A DNA stretch of 64,000 nt, taken from contig NZ_JAPFFT010000001.1 of NCBI RefSeq assembly GCF_026241105.1, positions 483,969-547,968 on the forward strand, written 5' to 3'. The translations under genes were made by a program, and so were the position numbers. The number at the start of each line of letters is the position of its first letter. Within the stretch, counting starts at the first letter, position 1. The notes beneath the pieces are model-generated. The model was given only the letters and a program-made list of their open reading frames with translations. It made no database searches and had not been told where the DNA came from. Shown here one piece after another: positions 17,692-25,916 of the stretch. This DNA is from Arthrobacter rhizophilus (lineage in GTDB: Bacteria; Actinomycetota; Actinomycetes; Actinomycetales; Micrococcaceae).

Positions 17692-18468
17692 CTATTCGCT
17701 GCGCTTGCCGGCTTCGTGTTCTTCGATGAACTCCTCGACGGGTTCTGTTCCACGATCGGTGGCCCTGCGCTTCGCCAGGAAGCCGCGGATGACCTCGATT
17801 GCGACCGGGACCACTGAGAGCAGCACGATGACCACAAAGATGATGTCGAGGTTGTCCCGGACCCACGGCACCTTGTCGCCCAGAAGGTATCCGAGCAGCG
17901 TGACGCCGCCGCCCCAGAGCACGGCGCCGATGACGTTGAAGATGAAGAACTTGCGCTTGTCCATTTGCGCGACGCCGACGATCACCGGGACGAAGGTGCG
18001 GATGATCGGGACGAAGCGGGCCAGGATCAAGGCCTTGCCGCCGTGCTTTTCGAAGAAGGCGTGTGCGCTTTCTACATTCTCCCGCTTGAACAGCTTGGAA
18101 TCAGGCTTGTTGAAAATGGCAGGTCCGGCCTTGGAGCCAATGAGGTAGCCGCTCTGGTTGCCGATGATCGCCGACACAATGATCAGGGCAGCAAGTGCCC
18201 AGATATTGAACTTGATGGTGTCCGTGGCCACGAGCAAGCCCGCAGTGAAGAGCATGGAATCGCCAGGGAGGAAGAAGCCCACCAGGAGCCCTGTCTCTGC
18301 GAACACAATTCCGCAGACAACCAGGACTACCCACGGCGCCAAAGCGGGGTTGGCCAGGAAGACCTGGGGGTTCAACCAGTCAGGGAGAAGCGCGGACATG
18401 TGCGGCTGCACCTGTCCTGCGCCCCCCAAAGCGGACACGGCAAAGTGGTTCATCGCAGAAAGGGTCAC
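17692..18468 (-). CDS. DedA family membrane protein (VTT domain)
   Basis: A 258-aa integral membrane protein. It shows the DedA features FFLPGDSMLFTAGLL (~85-99) and the Arg-Gly motif ARFVPIIRTFVPVIVG (~165-180), with about five hydrophobic segments and a charged C-tail. DedA/VTT proteins are proposed lipid scramblases or proton-dependent transporters needed for envelope balance. The GTG at 18468 is leaderless: TACCCT on the minus strand lies 6 bases before it. Confidence 0.9.
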   Translation of the reverse strand: MTLSAMNHFAVSALGGAGQVQPHMSALLPDWLNPQVFLANPALAPWVVLVVCGIVFAETGLLVGFFLPGDSMLFTAGLLVATDTIKFNIWALAALIIVSAIIGNQSGYLIGSKAGPAIFNKPDSKLFKRENVESAHAFFEKHGGKALILARFVPIIRTFVPVIVGVAQMDKRKFFIFNVIGAVLWGGGVTLLGYLLGDKVPWVRDNLDIIFVVIVLLSVVPVAIEVIRGFLAKRRATDRGTEPVEEFIEEHEAGKRSE

Positions 18469-18519
18469 CCTTCAAGGGTACGGGACAACCGCCGTCGGGC
18501 CCTGAGACATCCGCTGGGG

Positions 18520-18534
18520 GTGTCTGACAGACAC
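18520..18534. promoter_or_regulatory. Palindromic operator GTGTCTG-A-CAGACAC
   Basis: A perfect 7-1-7 palindrome centred about 30 bp upstream of the TAGCGT -10 box of the regulator gene at 18571, i.e. over the -35 position. Its placement fits autoregulation by the XRE-type protein and control of the whole regulator-SDR-MFS cassette. Confidence 0.6.
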
Positions 18535-18570
18535 TGCCACCAGCCGCCCGGCGTGCGTAGCGTGGTGGAT

Positions 18571-19566
18571 GTGGACAGAAGAGACGACATCCGTGCGTTC
18601 CTGATCTCGCGTCGAGCGAAGATCAGCCCGGAGCAGGCCGGCATCCCCGCGTACGGGGAGTTGCGCCGTGTTCCCGGCTTGCGCCGTGAGGAAGTGGCGC
18701 AACTCGCGGGAGTGAGCGCGGACTACTACACCCGTCTGGAACGCGGCAGTATTCGCGGCGTCTCTGACGCTGTGCTCGAGGCTGTGTCATCGGCCCTTCA
18801 GTTGGACGAGGCTGAGCGGGCGCACCTGATGGATCTGGCGAGGACGGCCAACGCCCCGTCGCGTGGGTTGCCACGCCGGCCACCGCAGCAAAGGGTCCGT
18901 CCCGGGGTGCAGCGTCTGCTTGACGGGATGACCGGAGCGGTCGCCATCGTGCAGGACGGCCGTTCGGACGTCCTGGCCGCCAACCTGTTGGGCCGGGCGC
19001 TGTACGGGCCGGTGTTCAGTTTCGCCTCACAGTTAAACTCCTCCTCGCCGTCGGGGCCGGACATTTCGTCCCGGCTGCCGAACCAGGCGCGCTATCTCTT
19101 CCTTGATCCGGGCGCGGGGGACTTCTACCCTGATTGGCGCGCGATCGCAGCGACCACCGTCGCGATGTTGCGTTTGGAATCGGGGCGGAACCCCGACGAC
19201 CGCGTGTTGAACGAGCTGGTCGGGGAGCTGACCACACGCAGCGCGCTGTTCGCCGCGCTTTGGGCCGGACACGATGTGCGGATCCACGCCGCGGGCACGA
19301 AGCGCTTCCACCACCCGCTCGCCGGGGACTTGTCCCTGCAGTTCGAGACGCTGGACCTTCCCGGCGATGAGGGTCAGACCCTGTTCACCTTCACGGCGGA
19401 GCCTGGCTCCGCGTCCGGGAACACGCTGGCGTTCCTTGCCAGCTGGGCGGCATCGCCTCCCGGAACAACTACCCCCGGCACCCCCGCCGGTGGATCCACC
19501 TCCCCAGGCCTGCCTTCCCATTCGCGGCCAGGGACACCCAACGCAGGAAAGACGCCCCATGCCTGA
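18571..19566 (+). CDS. XRE-family regulator with MmyB-like ligand-binding domain
   Basis: The GTG at 18571 is chosen because TAGCGT (18558-18563) lies 7 bases before it; GTGs at 18562 and 18565 fall within that promoter. The product is 331 aa: helix-turn-helix at ~10-70 (PGLRREEVAQLAGVSADYYTRLERG) and a PAS-like MmyB domain at ~105-290 containing LFLDPGAGDFYPDW. The final 37 residues are Pro/Gly/Thr/Ser-rich and unlike the rest. Relatives regulate neighbouring short-chain dehydrogenase genes. The gene overlaps the SDR start by 8 bp. Confidence 0.88.
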   Translation: MDRRDDIRAFLISRRAKISPEQAGIPAYGELRRVPGLRREEVAQLAGVSADYYTRLERGSIRGVSDAVLEAVSSALQLDEAERAHLMDLARTANAPSRGLPRRPPQQRVRPGVQRLLDGMTGAVAIVQDGRSDVLAANLLGRALYGPVFSFASQLNSSSPSGPDISSRLPNQARYLFLDPGAGDFYPDWRAIAATTVAMLRLESGRNPDDRVLNELVGELTTRSALFAALWAGHDVRIHAAGTKRFHHPLAGDLSLQFETLDLPGDEGQTLFTFTAEPGSASGNTLAFLASWAASPPGTTTPGTPAGGSTSPGLPSHSRPGTPNAGKTPHA

Positions 19567-20440
19567 GCAGGATTACCAAGCAGGACCGACGGAGAGCAGG
19601 ATCGAGAAGCAGGTCTGGTTCGTCACCGGAGCCGGCCGCGGCATGGGCACCGACATCGCGAAGGCAGCCCTGGCCGCCGGCCACGGGGTGGTTGCCACCG
19701 GCCGCAACCCCGAAAAAGTCGCCGAGGCCCTTGGCGAGAACGAGGACCTGCTGGCCGTGACGCTCGACGTCACCGACCCCGATGATGCGAAGGCGGCCGT
19801 CCAGGCCGCCGTCGACCGCTTCGGCCGGATCGACGTGCTCGTGAACAATGCCGGCAACTTTTACGCCGGGTTCTTCGAGGAAATCAGCCCGGAGGATTTC
19901 CGGGCACAGATCGAAACCACCATGTTCGGGCCCATGAACGTCACCCGTGCGGCCCTGCCGGTCCTGCGGGCCCAGCGCTCGGGCCTGGTCGTCACGATCT
20001 CTTCGACCGCCGGTATCGCGGGCGGGGAGTTCCTGACCGCCTATGCCGCGTCCAAGTTCGGAGTCGAAGGCTGGGCCGAATCCCTCGCCCCTGAAATCGC
20101 GCCCTTCGGTATCCGCACCATGCTCGTCGAGCCGGGGTTTTTCCGGACCGAGTTGCTCACGCCGGAATCCACGAGCTACGCGGAATCCACCATTGAGGAC
20201 TACGCCGAACGCACCGAGCAGACGGTCACGGCGTGGAAGAGCATGAACGGCCTGCAGGGCGGAGACCCCGCCAAGCTCGCGGATGCACTGATCCGACTGG
20301 CCGAGCTGGAGGATCCTCCACTCCGGTTCGCCGCAGGGTTGGACGCTGTGGGTGTCTTCGAGCAGCGGGCCAAGGCTCTCCGGGCTCAGGCCGAGGCCCA
20401 CCGTCATCTCTCCAGCAACCTCGCCTACAACGACGCTTGA
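19559..20440 (+). CDS. SDR family oxidoreductase
   Basis: A 293-aa NAD(P)-dependent dehydrogenase of the classical short-chain type: cofactor loop VTGAGRGMGTDIA (~21-33), NNAG, the catalytic Ser in TISSTAG and the YAASK motif. GRNPEKV after the second strand suggests NADP preference through the Arg. The ATG at 19559 has GCAGGAAA 8 bases upstream and overlaps the regulator stop. The substrate is unknown; linkage to an MmyB-type regulator and an exporter is the main clue. Confidence 0.92.
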   Translation: MPEQDYQAGPTESRIEKQVWFVTGAGRGMGTDIAKAALAAGHGVVATGRNPEKVAEALGENEDLLAVTLDVTDPDDAKAAVQAAVDRFGRIDVLVNNAGNFYAGFFEEISPEDFRAQIETTMFGPMNVTRAALPVLRAQRSGLVVTISSTAGIAGGEFLTAYAASKFGVEGWAESLAPEIAPFGIRTMLVEPGFFRTELLTPESTSYAESTIEDYAERTEQTVTAWKSMNGLQGGDPAKLADALIRLAELEDPPLRFAAGLDAVGVFEQRAKALRAQAEAHRHLSSNLAYNDA

Positions 20441-20447
20441 GGACACC

Positions 20448-21704
20448 ATGACACGTGCGTCGATGCAGCCCGCCTCGCAACAGGCCACATCTGAGGGATC
20501 GTTCCGAAGCCCGAGGTTCCCGTGGGGAGGTCTTCTGATCCTCGCTGCGGCAGGCTTCACAGCCGTCACCACCGAACTCCTTCCGTCCGGACTGCTGCCC
20601 CAGATCAGCAGGGACCTGGGGGTGGTGGAATCAGCTGTGGGCTCCCTCACGGCCGCCTATGCGGCAGTCATTGTCTTTACGGCCCTTCCCCTGGCGCGGC
20701 TGCTGGGCGGACGAATCCCGCGCAAACCGTTGTTGATCGCCACCGTGCTCGCGTTCGCACTAAGCAACGTGCTGTTGGCATCCAGCCCCAGCCTGGGCTT
20801 GGCAGTTGCCGCGAGGCTCCTCGGCGGTGTGGCCCACGGGATGCTGTGGTCAAGCATGGCCCCTTACGTTGCCAGGATCGTTCCAGCGCACTCTGTCGGA
20901 AAAGCAATGGCCATGGTCTTCAGTGGTAACAGCATCGCGCTTGCGGTCGGCGCTCCGATCGGCACACTCATGGGCTCGGTGCTCAGCTGGCGTGCCTCGT
21001 TCCTTGTCCTGGCCGGAGTCGGTGCGGTCCTCGCCTTGCTGGCGGTGTGGGTGCTCCCCGCCGCGCCCGACGAGGACGGCAGTACCAGGCCGACCCTCCG
21101 CGGAGCGCTGAAGCTGCCCGGCGTAATCGCGGTGGCCACGGCCTGGCCTCTCTTGCTCCTGGGCCACTTCACCCTTTTCACCTACATCGCCCCGTTCCTC
21201 CACGCGTCAGGCCTTCCGGATGCCTTCACCAGCATCTCCCTGTCCGTGGTGGGGGCTGCCAGCCTCGTGGGGATCTGGATCGCTGGTCTCACTGCCGATT
21301 CCTATCCGCGGCGCTCCCTGCTTTCAGCGGTCGCTCTGCTTGTGGTCTCCTTCGGCCTGTTGCCAGTAGTGGGCGGCACATGGGGTGGTGAACTCGTGCT
21401 GGTGACCGTGTGGGGAGCTGCGTTCGGGGCCGTCGGTATTTACAACCAGGCCGCGATCCTCCGCGCCGGCGGAGAGCACAAGGACGCTGCGAACGGCTTG
21501 ACGGTGGTTACCATTCAACTGGGCATCGCCGTCGGCGCCGGGTACGGCGCTTTGGCCCTGACTGCTGTCGGCGCCCTGTGGGTGCCGCTAGCCGCGGCCG
21601 TCCCGACGGCGGCAGCCCTCGCAATCGTCATGGCCAGCCGCCGGGGCGGATACCCTGCTGGTCCACGCGAGCTGCTGGCCCCAGGACACCGGCCTTCCAC
21701 ATAA
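20448..21704 (+). CDS. MFS transporter, DHA1-type
   Basis: A 418-aa membrane protein with about 12 hydrophobic segments. The start at ATG 20448 has TTGAGGA upstream, derived partly from the SDR stop 7 bases away. The N-terminal ELLPSGLLPQIS motif in the first span, followed by the ARLLGGRIPRK loop, is typical of the drug/arabinose exporter subgroup. It completes a three-gene cassette with the XRE regulator and SDR, suggesting regulated export of a small molecule or drug. Confidence 0.9.
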   Translation: MTRASMQPASQQATSEGSFRSPRFPWGGLLILAAAGFTAVTTELLPSGLLPQISRDLGVVESAVGSLTAAYAAVIVFTALPLARLLGGRIPRKPLLIATVLAFALSNVLLASSPSLGLAVAARLLGGVAHGMLWSSMAPYVARIVPAHSVGKAMAMVFSGNSIALAVGAPIGTLMGSVLSWRASFLVLAGVGAVLALLAVWVLPAAPDEDGSTRPTLRGALKLPGVIAVATAWPLLLLGHFTLFTYIAPFLHASGLPDAFTSISLSVVGAASLVGIWIAGLTADSYPRRSLLSAVALLVVSFGLLPVVGGTWGGELVLVTVWGAAFGAVGIYNQAAILRAGGEHKDAANGLTVVTIQLGIAVGAGYGALALTAVGALWVPLAAAVPTAAALAIVMASRRGGYPAGPRELLAPGHRPST

Positions 21705-21727
21705 CCGAGGCGCGAGGGCTTTGAACG

Positions 21728-21742
21728 GGCTCAGGTTGAGCC
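21728..21742. terminator. Short hairpin after the MFS gene
   Basis: GGCTCA-GGT-TGAGCC, 24 bases downstream of the MFS stop and without a T tract. It is a weak terminator candidate for the XRE-SDR-MFS unit. Confidence 0.35.
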
Positions 21743-21776
21743 GGTGACCGTTGGGCCGGAACCGTACTCTTCACCT

Positions 21777-21971
21777 ATGCTGAATGCTAAGCATGCTGAT
21801 TATCCACAATCATTCTTAGGCAAAGGCCGGAGGCTGCTGGGACACGCGCGCGACGGCAGCACCGAGGCATTTGAACGGCCCGTGAGGCCACGATCGGAGG
21901 AACGAGATGAACGTCTTGATCAAACTGCTCGGCATGGCGGTGGGCATGGGCGCCGGAATCGCGGCGAATAA
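21777..21971 (+). CDS. Candidate leaderless small ORF overlapping the DUF4235 gene
   Basis: TACTCT (21765-21770) lies exactly 6 bases before ATG 21777, the same leaderless geometry as many genes here. The 64-codon frame begins MLNAKHADYPQSFLG and becomes Arg/Glu/Asp-rich where it overlaps the DUF4235 gene in another frame. The first ~20 codons lie in AT-richer DNA with short palindromes (ATGCTAAGCAT). It may be a short leader ORF or only the 5' leader of the DUF4235 transcript. Confidence 0.25.
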   Translation: MLNAKHADYPQSFLGKGRRLLGHARDGSTEAFERPVRPRSEERDERLDQTARHGGGHGRRNRGE

Positions 21972-22167
21972 GGCCTTGGAGGCAGTCTGGAGCAAGTCCA
22001 CCGGCAAGCATGCCCCCAAGGATGCGACTAATCTCGAGGACTCCTTGCCTGGCGTGGTGCTGTTTGCCCTCGCAGGGGCAGCAGTAGGGTCAGTCATCCA
22101 CGTCCTGACCCAAAGGGCAACCAAGAAGGCTCTCGTCAATCTGCAGGAGACAGCAAGCGAAGTTTGA
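21907..22167 (+). CDS. DUF4235 small membrane protein
   Basis: An 86-aa protein matching DUF4235 of actinobacteria: a hydrophobic N-terminus with GMGAGIAANKALEAVW, then a second span LPGVVLFALAGAAVGSVIHVL and a basic end. The start ATG 21907 has CGGAGGAACG upstream, a strong ribosome-binding site. Function is unknown. A candidate promoter lies at 21765, giving a 130-base leader. Confidence 0.85.
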   Translation: MNVLIKLLGMAVGMGAGIAANKALEAVWSKSTGKHAPKDATNLEDSLPGVVLFALAGAAVGSVIHVLTQRATKKALVNLQETASEV

Positions 22168-22265
22168 GGCCGCCGGTTGTTCGTGGTCTTGCCGTCGCGG
22201 ACGCCCTCATCGTGGCGACAATCACTGGAGCACCGGGCGGCTCTTTCCCTCTGTAACCTTGACCA

Positions 22266-23288
22266 GTGGCATTGGACTTTACGGCGATCGACTTTGAAAC
22301 TGCGAACGGCTTCAGGGGCTCGCCGTGCTCGGTCGGCCTCAGCAAGGTCCGCGGCGGAGTAGTGGTGGAGGAAGCCTCCTGGCTCATGCGCCCACCGGAA
22401 AACCACGACCACTTCCAGTACCACAACACACGAATCCACGGCATCCGGGCCGAGGACGTCGCCGGCGCTCCACGCTTTGGCGATCTCTTTCCCGAAATCG
22501 GGGCTTTCATCGGCGGCGATATTTTGGCGGCCCACAACGCAGCCTTCGATCTCGGCGTCATCCGATCCGGGCTTGAAGTGTCCGGGCTGCCCGGCCCGGC
22601 GTACGAATACGTTTGCACCGTGATGTTGTCCAGGCGCTGCTATTCCCTGGTGTCCAATTCCCTCCCCTACGCTGCTGAAGAGGCCGGCGTGCCCCTCGTG
22701 AACCATCACGATGCCGCCGAGGACGCCCGGGCCTGCGCGGGGATCCTGGTCGATATTGCACGCAGAAACGACGCGAATAGTATTGCCGAGCTCTACTTGT
22801 CCCTCGGCCTGGCCTTGCCAAAACAGCCGGCCTTTCAGCCGGGAGACGGCCTGTCCAAGCAAACCCTGGCTGCGCTCGCGGCCGTCGGGGCCGGTTCGCA
22901 ACCTTCTGGCCGCTCCGGCGTCGTGAATGGCGCCGGCCAACTTGGGCGAGCCTGGAGCAACTGGCCGGAAGAGGGTACCAATCCGGTGCCGAACCCTGCT
23001 GCGGAACCGGGCCACCCGCTGTTCGGCCAGACAGTAGTTTTCACCGGTGAACTTGCCATTGCCCGGCCGGAAGCGAAACAGCGGGCCGCGGAGATGGGCG
23101 CACGCCCCGAGAGCCGCGTCACCGGAAGGACCACGGTCCTGGTGGTGGGCGATGGCTTCGTAGCAGGCGATCTGCGGAACGGTCGCCTCACGGGGAAAGC
23201 CAAGCGGGTCTTGGAGTTGCATGGCCGCGGCCAACAGATCGAGGTGCTTTCCGAGGGAGAGTTCCTGCAGATGGTCGGCGGAAGCTAG
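22266..23288 (+). CDS. DnaQ-like 3'-5' exonuclease with C-terminal BRCT domain
   Basis: A 340-aa protein. The DEDDh exonuclease occupies ~1-170: AIDFET (motif I), AHNAAFDLGVI (motif II) and HHDAAEDARA (motif III with catalytic His and Asp). A low-complexity linker (~195-245) leads to a BRCT domain at ~250-340 (LFGQTVVFTGEL ... RTTVLVVGDG). The combination implies a proofreading or repair nuclease recruited by protein contacts. The GTG start at 22266 is leaderless behind TAACCT (22254-22259) with a 6-base gap. Confidence 0.9.
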   Translation: MALDFTAIDFETANGFRGSPCSVGLSKVRGGVVVEEASWLMRPPENHDHFQYHNTRIHGIRAEDVAGAPRFGDLFPEIGAFIGGDILAAHNAAFDLGVIRSGLEVSGLPGPAYEYVCTVMLSRRCYSLVSNSLPYAAEEAGVPLVNHHDAAEDARACAGILVDIARRNDANSIAELYLSLGLALPKQPAFQPGDGLSKQTLAALAAVGAGSQPSGRSGVVNGAGQLGRAWSNWPEEGTNPVPNPAAEPGHPLFGQTVVFTGELAIARPEAKQRAAEMGARPESRVTGRTTVLVVGDGFVAGDLRNGRLTGKAKRVLELHGRGQQIEVLSEGEFLQMVGGS

Positions 23289-23354
23289 CAGCATCAATAT
23301 TCACACGGAGCAACAAAGCTTCCCGTTGCGTGCCCGCACTCCTAGCCTTGAGCC

Positions 23355-23903
23355 ATGACACAGGGAAAGAAGGCTGACACCGCACGGTTCACCGCAGGGA
23401 CGCCGGCTCCGGCGGCCACCGGGTGGCGCGCCGTTTTCGCTTTCCCCAATCCTGTCAATGAGTACGCCGCGAGGATCACTGCGGGCCTTGTGGTTTTGGC
23501 TGCGGTGCTTACGCTCCTCACCGGCTTTGGCTGGGGGCTCGTGCTGATTGCGGCCGGTTTCTGGTTGCGGGTGTTGTTCGGGCCCAGGATCTCGCCGTTT
23601 GCCTTGTTGTCCGTGAAGGTCCTGGCACCCCGAGTCGGTCCTGCCAAGCTTGTCCCGGGTCCGCCCAAGCGCTTCGCACAAGGAATCGGCGCCGTGCTGA
23701 GTACCGCTGCCGTGGTTCTCTTCTTCGCCGGTTTCGCGCTGGGAGCGTGGATCCTTCTCGCCCTGCTGATTGTCGCAGCGTCCCTCGAGTCGTTTGTGGG
23801 ATTCTGCCTTGGCTGCGCCATTTTCGGTTTCCTCCAGAAGCGTGGCCTCATTCCCGAGGAAGTTTGCGAAGCCTGCAATAACATCGCACTTCGCCAGGCC
23901 TGA
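23355..23903 (+). CDS. DUF4395 membrane protein
   Basis: A 182-aa protein with four hydrophobic segments, FPNPVNEYAARITAG at the start of the core and the Cys-rich GFCLGCAIFG and EVCEACNN motifs near the end, which identify the DUF4395 family. The paired Cys suggest thiol redox or metal binding at the membrane; members often lie near thioredoxin or sulfurtransferase genes, which is not the case here. The start is leaderless: TAGCCT, 6 bases, ATG 23355. Confidence 0.88.
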   Translation: MTQGKKADTARFTAGTPAPAATGWRAVFAFPNPVNEYAARITAGLVVLAAVLTLLTGFGWGLVLIAAGFWLRVLFGPRISPFALLSVKVLAPRVGPAKLVPGPPKRFAQGIGAVLSTAAVVLFFAGFALGAWILLALLIVAASLESFVGFCLGCAIFGFLQKRGLIPEEVCEACNNIALRQA

Positions 23904-23914
23904 ACTGGCCTTTT

Positions 23915-25000
23915 CTAGCCGACCGTGACGGCAATCAACTGCTGCGCCATCGCGCGAATGACTTCCGGCGCCTCAAGGGCTTCCAGCCAGTCCGACGGCA
24001 GGGCGGCCTCACCGTGGAATGCCCCCAGGATATTGCCCGCGATGGAAGCGGTGGAGTCACTGTCACCGCTGTGATTCAGCGCAACGGCAACCGCCTGACG
24101 GAAATGGGCCGATGGATCGAGCCGTGCCTCTGCCGCAGGGGCAGTTGCCAACACGGCATAGAGTCCGACGGCGAGTGCCTCCTCCGCGAGCCAGCCTTCG
24201 CCCAGTTGCGCCGTGAGTTCTTCGGGGCTGAGCACGGCGCCTGTGGAGGATAGTTCCAGCGCTTGGCGAAGACGATCCAGGAGTTCAGGGGCGGGATCCG
24301 GCAATGCCGCCACCACACTCAAGGCATATTCAGCCGCAGTCCGTACATCCACGCCCGTGGCCAGTTTGTGCACCAGCACACTGAAGGCGCCGGCACTCTG
24401 CCGTGCCGAAGGGTGCCCGTGGGTCAGCGACGCGGCGTCAGTGCTCAGCTTGTAGACCGTGGCTTCGGAAATATGCGGGACCAGGCCAAATGGAGCGGAT
24501 CGCATCACCGTGCCGCAGCCCTTCGATTCCGGATTGACAGGGCGAAATTTGGTCCCCATCTGGCCCGTGGCGAGTCCGCTCAGGCACGCTTTGCCCGGAT
24601 GCCTGCGGTGCCGGAGCACTTCCTGGCTGTCAATCCAACGCGGTTGGGGAACGGGGGCCGATGCCGGCAAGGCCACGTCCTGGGTGGCGAGCCAGCGAAG
24701 ATAAGCAAGCCAGAGGCACGCTGTTTCATCGGCGGCTACGCCGTCGTTGGCCCACTCAAGTGCTTCCACGAGGCCATCCACGGTGTACAGCGTCATCTGG
24801 GTGTCGTCCGAAAAGTGGGAGCCGCCGTCGAGCTGTCCGAAGGAGGTGAGTCCTGCCGCGCCGTATCGGGAGCGGATGGCGTCCACGTCGTCGAATTCCA
24901 CCGCGTATCCGAGCGAATCGCCCAAGGCCCCTCCCAGCAGGCAGCCGAGGACCCGGGACTCGAAGGATGGCACGACGGAGGGGGACGGTAAAGCACTCAT
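23915..25000 (-). CDS. ADP-ribosylglycohydrolase family protein (DraG-like)
   Basis: A 361-aa helical hydrolase. GCLLGGALGDSLGYAVEF (~19-36) and HFSDDTQMTLYT (~62-73) form the first part of the dinuclear magnesium site, and NHSGDSDSTASIAGNILGA (~310-328) the second, so all metal ligands look intact. DraG-type enzymes remove ADP-ribose from Arg or other residues or from small molecules. No ADP-ribosyltransferase gene is adjacent. The start ATG 25000 is leaderless (TAAATT, 6 bases). The gene ends 11 bp from the convergent DUF4395 gene. Confidence 0.9.
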   Translation of the reverse strand: MSALPSPSVVPSFESRVLGCLLGGALGDSLGYAVEFDDVDAIRSRYGAAGLTSFGQLDGGSHFSDDTQMTLYTVDGLVEALEWANDGVAADETACLWLAYLRWLATQDVALPASAPVPQPRWIDSQEVLRHRRHPGKACLSGLATGQMGTKFRPVNPESKGCGTVMRSAPFGLVPHISEATVYKLSTDAASLTHGHPSARQSAGAFSVLVHKLATGVDVRTAAEYALSVVAALPDPAPELLDRLRQALELSSTGAVLSPEELTAQLGEGWLAEEALAVGLYAVLATAPAAEARLDPSAHFRQAVAVALNHSGDSDSTASIAGNILGAFHGEAALPSDWLEALEAPEVIRAMAQQLIAVTVG

Positions 25001-25077
25001 AGTGGTAATTTACCGCGGCTGCTTCGCCGGACTTCACATGCCCACTGATACCGTGGCTCCTGAACCAGGAGGCAGTG

Positions 25078-25434
25078 ATGCGTGAACCCGCGTGGCGGAA
25101 AACCGGAAAGACGCCGGACTACAGATTCTCCCTCGCAAATGAGCGGACCTTCCTTGCCTGGATTCGCACTTCCTTGGCGCTGCTGGCGGGCGCCGTGGCG
25201 ATCGATCAGCTTGCTCCGAATATCGCACCGCAGCCGGTGCGCATTGTCCTGTGCGTCGTGCTTTCAATCATTGGCGCGGGCCTCGCGACGCTTGCCTACC
25301 GACGGTGGGCGCAGATGGAGGCCGCTATGCGCAACGACCAAGCGTTGCCGTTCTCACGGGTCATGATGCTGATGACCATCGTGGTTGCCGTGGCAGCCTT
25401 CACGTTTGCTGTGTTGATCCTGGTGGCGCGTTGA
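25078..25434 (+). CDS. DUF202 (YidH-like) membrane protein
   Basis: A 118-aa protein with the DUF202 signature FSLANERTFLAWIRTSLALLAGAVAID and three hydrophobic segments. ATG 25078 is chosen over GTG 25075 because AGGAGG lies 5 bases before it. The TGA overlaps the TTG of the next DUF202 gene. The function of the family is not established. Confidence 0.88.
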   Translation: MREPAWRKTGKTPDYRFSLANERTFLAWIRTSLALLAGAVAIDQLAPNIAPQPVRIVLCVVLSIIGAGLATLAYRRWAQMEAAMRNDQALPFSRVMMLMTIVVAVAAFTFAVLILVAR

Positions 25435-25781
25435 GCGTCGAGGCCAGGGATTCGGGGCTGCAGCCGGAGCGCACCACGCTCGCTTGGCGCCGGACCCTTA
25501 TTTCGCTTCTGGTTGTGGACCTGTTTATCTGGCGCAGGTGGCTGTCGGCCAAGTCCGGCGCGGGGCAAGTGCCCACTGGAATACCGGGGCTCGATTACCA
25601 AGGAATCTGCGCTTTGACGGCCGCCGCTGCGACGATCGTTCTGGGTGGCGTTGTTTGGGTAAGGTCCCGTCAGCTCCACCAGGGCGCGGACGAAGCGTCG
25701 GCCGTCCTCATGCTGGCCAGCGCGGGGTCCATCATCGCACTGGGTTGCGCGGCGGTCGCCGCGATCGCGCTTGGCGACTAG
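25431..25781 (+). CDS. Second DUF202 membrane protein
   Basis: A 116-aa protein with PERTTLAWRRTLISLLVVDLFIWRRW, a diverged DUF202 signature, and three hydrophobic segments. It starts at TTG 25431, overlapping the stop of the first DUF202 gene (TTGA). The conserved pairing of two different DUF202 proteins suggests that they form a hetero-oligomer in the membrane. Confidence 0.85.
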   Translation: MSVEARDSGLQPERTTLAWRRTLISLLVVDLFIWRRWLSAKSGAGQVPTGIPGLDYQGICALTAAAATIVLGGVVWVRSRQLHQGADEASAVLMLASAGSIIALGCAAVAAIALGD

Positions 25782-25916
25782 GCTCGGATTCAGGTAGCGT
25801 CCAGACTCGGCTGACAGGATGCTGCGGGGCACAACGCGCGATCTGCTGCGTGGCTAGCTGTTGCCGTGTGCCTCCGCAACGCGCCACCCGAACTTCGAAC
25901 TAAGGAATCATCCGAC

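Noticed and set aside
21816..23297. Long minus-strand open frame opposite DUF4235 and the exonuclease gene
   Set aside because: It spans two clear + strand genes, has no recognisable motif and no start signal; GC-driven shadow.
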